6,681 bases of DNA from JAGXFP01 sp046484585 (GTDB lineage: Bacteria; Desulfobacterota; Desulfobulbia; Desulfobulbales; JAGXFP01): contig JAWOIQ010000179.1 in NCBI GenBank assembly GCA_046484585.1, positions 1-6,681 on the forward strand. Direction: 5' to 3'. The notes below the pieces were generated by a model. The model ran no database searches. It had not been told where the DNA came from and saw nothing but the letters and a program-made list of their open reading frames with translations. Of the stretch, positions 1-5,418 are shown one piece after another; the stretch's first letter is position 1; each line of letters begins with the position of its first letter. The translations under genes were made by a program, and so were the position numbers.

Positions 1-796
1 TGAAGACCTTTTCGGTGGCCGGATAGACCTTGAGAATTTCCCCGATGATATGGCGATGGGTGATGGGGTCGCCGGGTCGCAGACCGGAACCGATCGAGTC
101 GACACTTTGTAATGACGCGGCGGCGGAGGGCGGAGGAGCGGCGGATCTTCCTTGCCGGGCCAGGCTTTTGGCCCCCTCGGTCAACAGTTTCGACAGCATC
201 CCGGCATCGAGTCCGTGACGTTCACAGGCCATGCCCAGGGTGATCGGCATGGATTTGATTTTCTCCAAGTGGTCCGGATCGGCCAGGGGGGTGAATCCGT
301 TCTTGATCAAGAGTTCGACCAATTCCGGCCATCCGGTGATGATCTCCGCCATCCTGGTTTCCGGGGTGATCTCGATTTCCGGTTCAACGGCGGCGGCAGC
401 TGTTTGCGCTTCTTCCTCTTCGGGAATCAGGACGGTGGCGCCGATATTGATCGCGAACATCGCCACCGCGATGACGTTGATTACCGCGAAGATATGAAAA
501 GCGAGGCCGGGCCGGCCGGGGGCGGCGGCGACCAGTCCGAGCAGGCCGATATTGGCCAGGTAAAAGTGGATCGGCAGCCAGCTCGGGCAGTAGAGCGGTT
601 TGCCGTTGAAGCGCGGCAGGATGAAGTAGCCGACCCCGTAGATCATCATCGCCATGAAACCGAGGAGGTTGAGGTGAACATGGGCGAACCGGGCCCATTC
701 CGCGTAGTTTTCCCCGCCCATCCAGATGCCGAGAACGGCGGCGAGAAAAAAGTAGACAAGCGAGGCAACGACAAAGCCCTTGGTGTAGCGATCCAT
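1..796 (-). CDS. CcoN/NorB-like four-helix membrane protein with C-terminal DUF1858 domains (partial, C-terminus off the left edge)
   Basis: The reading frame is open from an ATG at 796 to the left edge (265 codons, no stop), so the C-terminus is missing. The start is fixed by a strong GGAGGG ribosome site (complement of 801-806) four bases before the ATG. Four hydrophobic helices are visible at about residues 7-26, 37-60, 75-92 and 99-124. Helix 2 carries HVHLNLLGF (H39, H41) and ends in YFILPRF, the pattern of the first haem-binding helices of cbb3/NorB subunit I. At four helices it is far shorter than the usual 12-helix subunit, so it is a relative rather than a complete oxidase. After an acidic/Ala linker (about 126-140), a DUF1858-like domain spans about 141-208 (ITPETRMAEII, then GWPELVELLIKNGF). 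A second copy appears to begin at about 243 (DPITHRHIIGEILKVYP) and is cut off. A role in membrane redox or haem/NO sensing is inference only. The fold assignment is fairly sure, the function is not. Confidence 0.82.
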   Translation of the reverse strand, partial: MDRYTKGFVVASLVYFFLAAVLGIWMGGENYAEWARFAHVHLNLLGFMAMMIYGVGYFILPRFNGKPLYCPSWLPIHFYLANIGLLGLVAAAPGRPGLAFHIFAVINVIAVAMFAINIGATVLIPEEEEAQTAAAAVEPEIEITPETRMAEIITGWPELVELLIKNGFTPLADPDHLEKIKSMPITLGMACERHGLDAGMLSKLLTEGAKSLARQGRSAAPPPSAAASLQSVDSIGSGLRPGDPITHRHIIGEILKVYPATEKVF

Positions 797-1250
797 GTTT
801 CCCTCCAGGCCAGGGATCTGTTAGACGATTGTGCTGATGTGTCATTGTCCCACAGGGGAAGCGGCATCGTCAATATGGATTGTTACGGCCGGACGCCGGC
901 CCGCCGATTCATTCAGGTGTGGTGCATGACGATGCCGTCTAAGCAGATAAGGGATTCATAATCCTGATGTCCGGGTGGAGATCCGCCGGGGTGATATCGA
1001 GATGATTTATCCATTCTTCAAGCTCTCGGGAATGATGATTTTCGCGAGGGCTCCGGTGAGAACATACACTGGTCCTGGGCCGGAACCGCCGATGCAGCTT
1101 GGCCGGGTTTAAAGTTTCTTTCTGACTTCCGGCTCCTGAATTTTGAATTGTCGTAATCTAATATTTGACAATTGCCGCCGGCGAATGGGATCTTGTTTTA
1201 AGAGAACCTTTTAATGGGCCGACCCTGAAAACCGGGGCCGGTTGTTGACT
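797..1250. other. Divergent intergenic region, no gene recognised
   Basis: This lies between the minus-strand membrane protein and the palindromic element upstream of the selenoprotein gene. No convincing coding frame was found: the open frames running into it from 152-961 (plus) or 646-873 (minus) have no family resemblance and overlap the real minus-strand gene. Two small hairpins are visible: GGCCGG-acg-CCGGCC at 887-901, in the untranslated leader of the minus-strand gene, and GGATT-cat-AATCC at about 950-962. A perfect TTGACA at 1165-1170 could be a -35 box for the selenoprotein gene, but the best hexamer 17-18 bases downstream is a poor -10. The region must contain promoters for both divergent genes, though none can be placed with confidence. 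Confidence 0.5.
887..901. repeat. Short perfect GC hairpin in the 5' leader of the membrane-protein gene
   Basis: GGCCGG and CCGGCC flank a three-base loop, giving six G-C/C-G pairs. It lies about 90 bases upstream of the minus-strand start at 796. No T-run follows on either strand, so it is not an intrinsic terminator. It could be an mRNA leader structure or a chance GC palindrome. Confidence 0.35.
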
Positions 1251-1395
1251 AGTGCCTGTCCATAAATAGTCTTTTTGCCCGATAACTTCGTCGCCGCAGA
1301 GTCGGAAAGTGCTCACGTACCCAAGTACGCTGCGCTTTTCCGACATCCTTGCTTCTCGTTCTCGGACAAAAATCCTCATTCCCTGGACAGACACT
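1251..1395. repeat. 145-bp palindromic (MITE/REP-like) element with terminal inverted repeats
   Basis: The ends are AGTGcCTGTCCA (1251-1262) and TGGACAGaCACT (1384-1395), inverted repeats matching at 11 of 12 positions. The centre is a strong hairpin: GTCGGAAA (1301-1308) pairs perfectly with TTTCCGAC (1337-1344), and CGTAC (1316-1320) with GTACG (1325-1329) around a CCAA loop. Terminal and internal repeats share the same axis near 1323, and the arms between them are partly complementary (for example the TTTTTG and CAAAAA tracts), so nearly the whole element could fold into one hairpin. A GACT tetranucleotide sits directly outside both ends (1247-1250 and 1396-1399), a possible target duplication but short enough to be chance. 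It encodes no protein and ends 28 bases before the selenoprotein ATG. Being a mobile, trans-mobilised repeat is inference; the palindrome itself is directly visible. Confidence 0.8.
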
Positions 1396-1410
1396 GACTG
1401 ATAAAATAAT

Positions 1411-1416
1411 GGAGGT
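1411..1416 (+). promoter_or_regulatory. Ribosome binding site of the selenoprotein gene
   Basis: GGAGGT lies seven bases upstream of the ATG at 1424. It matters because it fixes the start upstream of the in-frame TGA at 1523. The alternative start after the TGA (ATG at 1541) has no comparable site. Confidence 0.85.
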
Positions 1417-1423
1417 ACAGACT

Positions 1424-1996
1424 ATGGCTAAGGCAATCCAGTGGGAAACTGATATGGCTAAGGCCCTCGCCCGGGCCAAGGATGAGAATAAACCGGTCCT
1501 GCTCGATTTTTTCAATCCGGAGTGAATTGGCTGTCAACAAATGGATGCAGTTACGTATCCTAATGAGGAAGTAATCGATTTTTGCAATGAATCCTTGATT
1601 CCGCTACGGGTCAAGTCCGATGCCAAACCGATCAGCGATGATTTCAATATCAAGTGGACCCCCGCCCTGGTCACCCTGGATTCCGACGGGAAGGAGCATC
1701 ATCGGACCATCGGTTTTCTGGAGCCCAAGGAAATGATTGCCCGTCTGCTGCTCGGTGAAGGGAAATGCAATTTCGATAAAGATTGTTTTGACGAGGCGCT
1801 GGTGGTATTCGAAAAGGTTCTGGCTGAATATCAGGACACCTACGCAGCTCCGGAGGCCGCCTACCTGCGGGGGGTGAGCCGCTATAAGAGCAGCGGCGAG
1901 CCGAAGCCGTTGCGGGAAGCCTACGACCAGCTGAAAGAAAGCTTTCCGGACAGCGAATGGACAAAAAGGGCCTATCCCTACAGGCTGTTCGACTGA
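1424..1996 (+). CDS. Thioredoxin-like selenoprotein (U-x-x-C) with C-terminal TPR-like helical region; TGA at 1523-1525 read as selenocysteine
   Basis: This is a 190-residue protein if the TGA at codon 34 is read as Sec. The N-terminal frame opens with a good GGAGGT site and reads as a cytoplasmic thioredoxin-fold domain of the Thioredoxin_7/DUF255 style: W7, then AKDENKPVLLDFF leading into PE-U34-I35-G36-C37-QQM. U34/C37 therefore occupies the CxxC redox position. K77-W78-T79-P80 supplies the cis-proline typical of thioredoxins. There is no signal peptide. From about residue 112 to the end, an amphipathic helical segment (FDEALVVFEKVLAEYQ, then a YLRGVSRY stretch) resembles tetratricopeptide helices and may bind a partner. 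Further Cys are C54, C115 and C121. Protein similarity is continuous across the TGA, and a SECIS hairpin follows it, so this is not a pseudogene. The true stop at 1994-1996 is also TGA. It probably acts as a thiol-disulfide oxidoreductase with enhanced reactivity; its substrate is unknown. selA lies 2 kb downstream. Confidence 0.92.
1523..1525 (+). other. Selenocysteine UGA codon (codon 34)
   Basis: This TGA is in frame with the ATG at 1424 (99 bases downstream) and with the remaining 156 codons up to the stop at 1994. It replaces the first Cys of a thioredoxin CxxC, giving U-I-G-C, the commonest place for Sec in thioredoxin-like selenoproteins. Coding character and family resemblance continue on both sides. 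Confidence 0.92.
1543..1560 (+). promoter_or_regulatory. Bacterial SECIS element (SelB-binding hairpin)
   Basis: The RNA folds as GGAUGC-AGUUAC-GUAUCC: six pairs (one G-U) around a six-base loop with G-U at loop positions 2-3. The loop begins 24 bases after the UGA, within the distance range known for bacterial SECIS elements. From memory, the 5' arm and loop start (GGAUGC-AGU) closely resemble the E. coli fdhF upper hairpin (GGUUGC-AGGU), where the loop G and U contact SelB. The hairpin lies inside the coding sequence, as bacterial SECIS elements do. Confidence 0.82.
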
Positions 1997-2009
1997 TCAG
2001 GATTTTGTC

Positions 2010-2056
2010 AAAAAAAAGGGGTGCCCGGCCCGAACCGGTGATGCCCTTTTCCGTTT
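2010..2056. terminator. Probable bidirectional Rho-independent terminator between convergent genes
   Basis: AAAAGGG (2014-2020) pairs with CCCTTTT (2044-2050), with a further CCGG/CCGG pairing nearer the loop (about 2025-2028 and 2035-2038, loop CCCGAA). An A-run precedes the stem and a T-run forms its far end, so a U-tract follows the hairpin on either strand. It lies 14 bases past the selenoprotein stop and about 55 bases past the aat stop on the other strand, so it can end both transcripts. Confidence 0.8.
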
Positions 2057-2109
2057 TGATTTCCGGCTGTGTGTGATGATCTCCTTGAGAAAAACCGGAC
2101 CTGACCCGG

Positions 2110-2808
2110 TCAGCGCCCGAGCTTTTCCGGGTTGGACCATTTGCCGACCAGAGTCGGCTTGTCTACCGCCAGGGCAAGCCGCTCCCAGAATTCTTCACCG
2201 GGGATCTCCTCGGCGCCGAGGCTTTCCAGATGGGCGTTGTGAATCTGGCAGTCGATCAGGTCGAATTCCCAGAGCACCAGCTGTTTGACCAGCGCGGCCA
2301 TCGCCACCTTGGAGCTGTCGGGGGCCAGGCTGAACATCGATTCGCCGAAGAAGACCGAGCCGAGCGATACCCCGTATAACCCGCCTTGCAACGCATCCCC
2401 CTGCCAGCATTCCACCGAATGGGCGTAGCCCAGTTCGTGGAGCTTGCAATACGCCTCGATCATCTCCTCGCCGAGCCAGGTCTGTTCGCCCTTGTTGAGG
2501 CGGACTTCGGCGCAGTTATCGATGACTTGACGAAAAGCTTCGTCGAAGGTGACCTTGAAGGTTTCGCGCCGCATGGTTCGGGCCAGGCTGCGGGAGAGAT
2601 GAAAGTCATCGGGGAAGAGGACCATCCGGGGGGTCGGCGCCCACCAGAGGATCGGTTCCCCAGGTGAGTACCAGGGGAAAATCCCCAGATGATAGGCGAG
2701 CAGGAGCCGTTCCGGTTTAAGATCACCGCCGACTGCCAACAGGCCGTCTTCCCGGGCCAATTGGGGGGGCGGAAAGCTGATCGATTCGTCAAGTTGAAAC
2801 ACAGGCAT
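2110..2808 (-). CDS. aat: Leucyl/phenylalanyl-tRNA-protein transferase
   Basis: Aat transfers Leu or Phe from aminoacyl-tRNA to proteins with N-terminal Arg or Lys, marking them for ClpS-ClpAP (bacterial N-end rule); it is cytoplasmic. The 232-residue protein has the family length (E. coli 234). Visible signatures are DGLLAVGGDL (21-30), YHLGIFPWY (39-47), WWAPTPR (55-61), AHSVE (129-133), GGLYGVSLG (142-150), FFGESMFS (153-160) and LIDCQIHNAHLESLGA (184-199). E156, D186 and Q188 match the catalytic-site residues of the E. coli enzyme at the same numbering. The ATG at 2808 is the first possible start because an in-frame TAA lies 21 bases upstream. Its Shine-Dalgarno sequence is weak. The gene converges on the selenoprotein gene and shares its terminator. 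clpS/clpA, often adjacent in relatives, are not seen upstream here. Confidence 0.97.
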   Translation of the reverse strand: MPVFQLDESISFPPPQLAREDGLLAVGGDLKPERLLLAYHLGIFPWYSPGEPILWWAPTPRMVLFPDDFHLSRSLARTMRRETFKVTFDEAFRQVIDNCAEVRLNKGEQTWLGEEMIEAYCKLHELGYAHSVECWQGDALQGGLYGVSLGSVFFGESMFSLAPDSSKVAMAALVKQLVLWEFDLIDCQIHNAHLESLGAEEIPGEEFWERLALAVDKPTLVGKWSNPEKLGR

Positions 2809-3178
2809 GGTTTGGTCTTGTCCGGTTTAAGTTTAAATATCTCTTTCTGAATCCGTTTGCGGAAGGTCTGAAGGGCGGCGAGGCTAAATTTCAACCCGAC
2901 CACGGACGTGGAAACCGATATTATTGGCCGATGACGGTAAACCGCCTGCCAGCCCTCATGTATTCAGCTCTTTTGTGAAGCTCCATTTCTAACATTGGGG
3001 CCGAGAAAAGTCGATGCAACTATCCACCACCACCGGATCGGCACGGCCGCCGGTGGTTTGCGAAGCGCGGCATGGTTAATAAAGACCGATTCTTGACACT
3101 TATCAGTAAAAAAGGTAACTGTTTTCCGTTGGTTGTCATCCGCTTAATAAATATGTTCTGCGACAGTAGACAAACACA
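2809..3178. other. Gene-poor intergenic region between divergent aat and the orphan membrane protein
   Basis: No believable gene was found. Open frames entering it are out-of-frame extensions of aat or of the reverse of the next gene. Composition shifts from GC-rich near aat to clearly AT-rich after about 3070. One hairpin is described separately (3029-3057). A TTGACA at 3093-3098 resembles a -35 box for the gene at 3179, but the hexamer 17 bases on (TAACTG, 3116-3121) is a poor -10. This region should hold the aat promoter on the minus strand; it could not be placed. Confidence 0.5.
3029..3057. repeat. 8-bp GC-rich inverted repeat
   Basis: ACCACCGG (3029-3036) and CCGGTGGT (3050-3057) are perfect inverted repeats around a 13-base loop. 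No T-tract follows on either strand, so an intrinsic terminator is unlikely. It sits close to where composition changes from GC-rich to AT-rich. It may be a structure, a protein site or chance. Confidence 0.4.
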
Positions 3179-3643
3179 TTGAAAACCATTCACAAAATAT
3201 TCATCGCTATAATGGTTGGCATTGCCTGTAGCCTTGCGTTTTATTCCTTTTACGGCATTGTTTGTGCCTTTAGCATAGATCATGAATTTCACAGTTGGAT
3301 ATCCCACTTACCAAAAGAATCTCAGCTTATAGCATTTTTATCTCAATCACTTATTGAAGAATCAATTGCCGCACTGATAATAGTAAGTCTATTTGGGATT
3401 CTTTTAGGTTACATAACTAAAGAACGCCCTGTATTTTACGGAACTTTGGCATCAATAAGTTCCGTTATTTTCGAGACTTTTTATGCAAGCTTACTATTTA
3501 ATAATATCATATTTTGGCGGGCTTCTTTTAACTACATATATGGTTTAATGAGTTTTACCATTTGGCTATTACTACTAATTTTCATGGTGAAAATGGGTAT
3601 TATTGTCCAAAGAAATTCGATAAGACAAAACATGATCACATGA
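3179..3643 (+). CDS. Hypothetical four-helix integral membrane protein, AT-rich orphan
   Basis: I do not recognise this family. The frame opens just after an in-frame TAG at 3167, and the first usable codon is TTG at 3179, giving 154 residues; ATG at 3212 (residue 12) is the alternative. Neither has a clear Shine-Dalgarno sequence. Starting at TTG keeps the N-terminal KTIHK leading into helix 1, which favours it. Predicted helices lie at about residues 6-33, 58-82, 88-108 and 115-140, with a basic C-terminus. Between helices 1 and 2 is a soluble loop with IDHEFHSWISHLPKES. The gene is strikingly AT-rich with about a dozen ATA isoleucine codons, very rare in the neighbouring genes, which points to recent acquisition. 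It stands alone: aat is divergent upstream, and the selA operon begins about 100 bases downstream. Its coding nature is likely from the hydrophobic periodicity, but expression is unproven. Confidence 0.62.
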   Translation: MKTIHKIFIAIMVGIACSLAFYSFYGIVCAFSIDHEFHSWISHLPKESQLIAFLSQSLIEESIAALIIVSLFGILLGYITKERPVFYGTLASISSVIFETFYASLLFNNIIFWRASFNYIYGLMSFTIWLLLLIFMVKMGIIVQRNSIRQNMIT

Positions 3644-3739
3644 AACAGTAAAAAGATCGTAGAAACGGTGCATTAACTCAGACGGGAAGAGCGTTTGTGG
3701 CCTAAAGGTCTTAGTCCGATGGCCCGCTGGTTATGCTGA
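3644..3739 (+). promoter_or_regulatory. Leader region of the selA operon with possible hairpin over a ribosome site
   Basis: In this 96-base gap AGCG (3690-3693) can pair with CGCT (3725-3728), and GGCC (3699-3702) with GGCC (3721-3724), with a five-base bulge on the 5' side. The loop holds AAAGG (3704-3708) and the hairpin includes an ATG at 3719, so it could control initiation. From this ATG the frame meets TGA at 3737 and then continues in frame into the small ORF that precedes selA. E. coli selAB mRNA is known to carry a SelB-binding SECIS-like leader; no clear match to that structure was found here. No confident promoter was located. Confidence 0.3.
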
Positions 3740-3994
3740 TTGGTAGGCACGGTCAAAGAAAATCTCACCTCCGCACAAAAGCGCGCCGGAAGAGAGGCCA
3801 AAGCTGAATGGCGGAACAAATATATGCGGGTTTTTATTAACGGGAAACAGGTAAGAATAAAGCGACCACCCACAATCGATGGAATGGACCCCGACGAGTT
3901 CATTCGGTGTAATGCGGATCCGCTATGGTTAATCCGGAATGAAATGTGGGAATATCTTGACAGGGAAGAAGAAATCCAGGGGAATCACAGATGA
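3740..3994 (+). CDS. Small conserved-looking protein of unknown function, translationally coupled to selA
   Basis: This is an 84-residue basic/acidic soluble protein that I cannot assign. The frame is closed by TGA at 3737-3739, so the earliest standard start is the TTG at 3740; ATG at 3824 (residue 29, MRVFINGK) is a possible later start. Neither has a strong ribosome site. The N-terminal third is Lys/Arg/Glu-rich and probably helical. The rest (about 30-73) has a compact patterned stretch: FINGKQVRIKRPP, IDGMDPDEFI, NADPLWL, NEMWEYL. It looks like a folded small domain with conserved-type Gly, Pro and Trp residues rather than noise. Its stop overlaps the selA start (ATGA, 3991-3994) and its last codons contain the selA ribosome site, so it is co-translated with selA. 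That position suggests a role linked to selenocysteine synthesis or simply to its expression level; this is inference. Confidence 0.68.
   Translation: MVGTVKENLTSAQKRAGREAKAEWRNKYMRVFINGKQVRIKRPPTIDGMDPDEFIRCNADPLWLIRNEMWEYLDREEEIQGNHR
3978..3983 (+). promoter_or_regulatory. Ribosome binding site of selA inside the upstream ORF
   Basis: AGGGGA lies seven bases before the selA ATG at 3991 and within the final codons of the small upstream ORF. Together with the ATGA overlap it favours translational coupling. Confidence 0.7.
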
Positions 3995-5418
3995 CGCCAG
4001 AAAGCAAAAAAGCGATGCCCGGCGGGGTTCGGGAGCTGTTGCAGTCGATTCCCAAGGTTGACGAATTTCTCGGCCGGCTTGAAGAACGGGGCTACGATAT
4101 CGGCCAACAGGTCAAGCTCTCGGTGCGCGAGGTGCTGGAACGTTGCCGGGAAGAGATTCTGGCGGGGCACCTCACCGACCCGGAGGATCTGGCTTTCGAA
4201 AACCTGGCGGACCGGGTCGAAGAGCGCCTGCACCGCCGCATGGCTCCCAATTTCCGCGGCTTGATTAACGGCACCGGGGTGGTGATCCACACCAATCTGG
4301 GCCGCTCGGTCCTGCCCGACGAGGCGATGGCGATGATCGCCCGGGTCGGCGGCGGTTACTCCAATCTGGAGTTCGATCTCGAAACCGGCCGACGGGGCAG
4401 CCGCTACAGCCTGGTCGAGGATCTCCTTTGCGAATTGACCGGGGCCGAGGCGGGGCTGGTGGTCAACAACAACGCTGCCGCGGTCCTCCTCTGCCTCGAT
4501 ACCCTGGCCAAGGGGCGCGAGGTCGTGGTCTCCAGGGGCCAGCTTGTCGAGATCGGCGGCTCTTTCCGGATTCCCGATGTGATGGCCCGAAGCGGCGCCC
4601 GGCTGGTCGAGGTCGGGGCCACCAACCGCACCCATCTTCGCGATTACGAAGGGGCGATCGGCGAGGAGACCGCTCTGCTCTTAAAGGTCCACACCAGCAA
4701 CTACCGGATGATCGGTTTTACCTCCGAGGTGCCCCTGGCCGAGATGGTCGAGCTGGCCAGGCGTCACGGGCTGCCGGTCATGGAGGATCTCGGCAGCGGC
4801 TGTCTGCTCGATCTTTCCCGCTTCGGCCTGATCAAGGAGCCGACCGTCGGCGAGGTGATCGAAAGCGGGGTCGATGTGGTCACCTTCAGCGGCGACAAGC
4901 TGCTCGGCGGCCCCCAGGCCGGGATTATCCTGGGGCGGAGGGAGATTATCGACAAGATCAAGGCCAACCCGATGACCCGGGCTCTCAGGATCGACAAGTT
5001 CACCCTGGCCGGGCTGGAGGCGGTCCTGCGCCTCTATTACGACGAGGAGACCGCCCTGGCCAGGATCCCGACCCTGGCGATGCTCAGCATGAGCAAGGAT
5101 GCGATCGCAGGCAAGGCTCGGCGGCTGGTCAGGCGTCTGAAGAAAGACCTCAGCGGGGAGTGTTCGGTCTCGATCGTCGATACCGGCTCCCGGGTCGGCG
5201 GCGGCGCCATGCCGGAGCAGGACCTGCCCAGCAAGGCCGTGGCCCTGCGGCCCGGGGCGATCTCGGTCAACGAGCTTGAGGAGAGGCTCCGCGCAAGCGA
5301 AGTGCCGGTCATTGGCCGGATTGAACACGACCTCTTTTTGCTCGATATGCGGACCGTTGCCGATAAAGAGATCCTGCCCCTGGCCGGGATCATCCTCAAG
5401 GCGTTCGGGGCGGTTTAA
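3991..5418 (+). CDS. selA: L-seryl-tRNA(Sec) selenium transferase (selenocysteine synthase)
   Basis: SelA is a PLP-dependent homodecameric enzyme that converts Ser-tRNA(Sec) to Sec-tRNA(Sec) using selenophosphate. The 475-residue protein has full family length (E. coli 463). The N-terminal region (PGGVRELLQSIPKVDEFL) is the SelA-specific tRNA-binding domain. The fold-type I aminotransferase core shows INGTGVVIHTNLGRS (92-106), VVNNNAAAVLL (157-167), GATNRT, TSNYRMIGFTSEVPL, EDLGSGCLLDLS (265-276) and the PLP-lysine motif TFSGDKLLGGPQAG, where K303 corresponds to E. coli K295. No key residue is missing. The ATG at 3991 has an AGGGGA site and overlaps the stop of the preceding small ORF (ATGA). 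The TAA stop overlaps the next start (TAATG), so three genes form one unit. selB, a common partner, is not next in line here. A likely client, the thioredoxin-like selenoprotein, lies about 2 kb upstream. Confidence 0.98.
   Translation: MTPESKKAMPGGVRELLQSIPKVDEFLGRLEERGYDIGQQVKLSVREVLERCREEILAGHLTDPEDLAFENLADRVEERLHRRMAPNFRGLINGTGVVIHTNLGRSVLPDEAMAMIARVGGGYSNLEFDLETGRRGSRYSLVEDLLCELTGAEAGLVVNNNAAAVLLCLDTLAKGREVVVSRGQLVEIGGSFRIPDVMARSGARLVEVGATNRTHLRDYEGAIGEETALLLKVHTSNYRMIGFTSEVPLAEMVELARRHGLPVMEDLGSGCLLDLSRFGLIKEPTVGEVIESGVDVVTFSGDKLLGGPQAGIILGRREIIDKIKANPMTRALRIDKFTLAGLEAVLRLYYDEETALARIPTLAMLSMSKDAIAGKARRLVRRLKKDLSGECSVSIVDTGSRVGGGAMPEQDLPSKAVALRPGAISVNELEERLRASEVPVIGRIEHDLFLLDMRTVADKEILPLAGIILKAFGAV

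Noticed and set aside
152..961. Long plus-strand open frame of 269 codons
   Set aside because: It is antisense to the minus-strand membrane protein, has a low-complexity Arg/Gly/Asp/His composition and no family resemblance. It is a GC-rich shadow frame.
1165..1193. Sigma-70 promoter with TTGACA at 1165-1170
   Set aside because: The -35 is perfect but hexamers at 17-18 bases (GGATCT, GATCTT) are poor -10 boxes, so it is mentioned only as a possibility.
1528..1553. Alternative SECIS stem UGGCUG with CAGUUA
   Set aside because: It has two G-U pairs and a 14-base loop without a well-placed G-U. The 1543-1560 hairpin is more stable and matches the known form better.
1541..1996. A 151-residue protein starting at ATG 1541
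   Set aside because: This is the remnant left when the Sec UGA is read as stop. It lacks a ribosome site, begins after the redox motif and omits the well-supported codons 1-39.
2386..2667. Plus-strand open frame opposite aat
   Set aside because: It is antisense to a clear aat coding sequence with complete family motifs and shows no family resemblance of its own.
3093..3121. Sigma-70 promoter with TTGACA at 3093-3098 for the AT-rich gene
   Set aside because: The hexamer at 17 bases (TAACTG) matches only two of six -10 positions, and AT-rich DNA gives such -35 matches by chance.
3644..3739. A tRNA (for example selC) between the orphan gene and selA
   Set aside because: No cloverleaf, T-loop GTTCGAATC-type sequence or CCA-ended acceptor stem was found.
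3985..5328. Minus-strand and alternative plus-strand open frames over selA
   Set aside because: They are all shadows of selA, whose family motifs cover the whole stretch. The alternative frames are rich in Arg/Gly/Pro repeats without domains.
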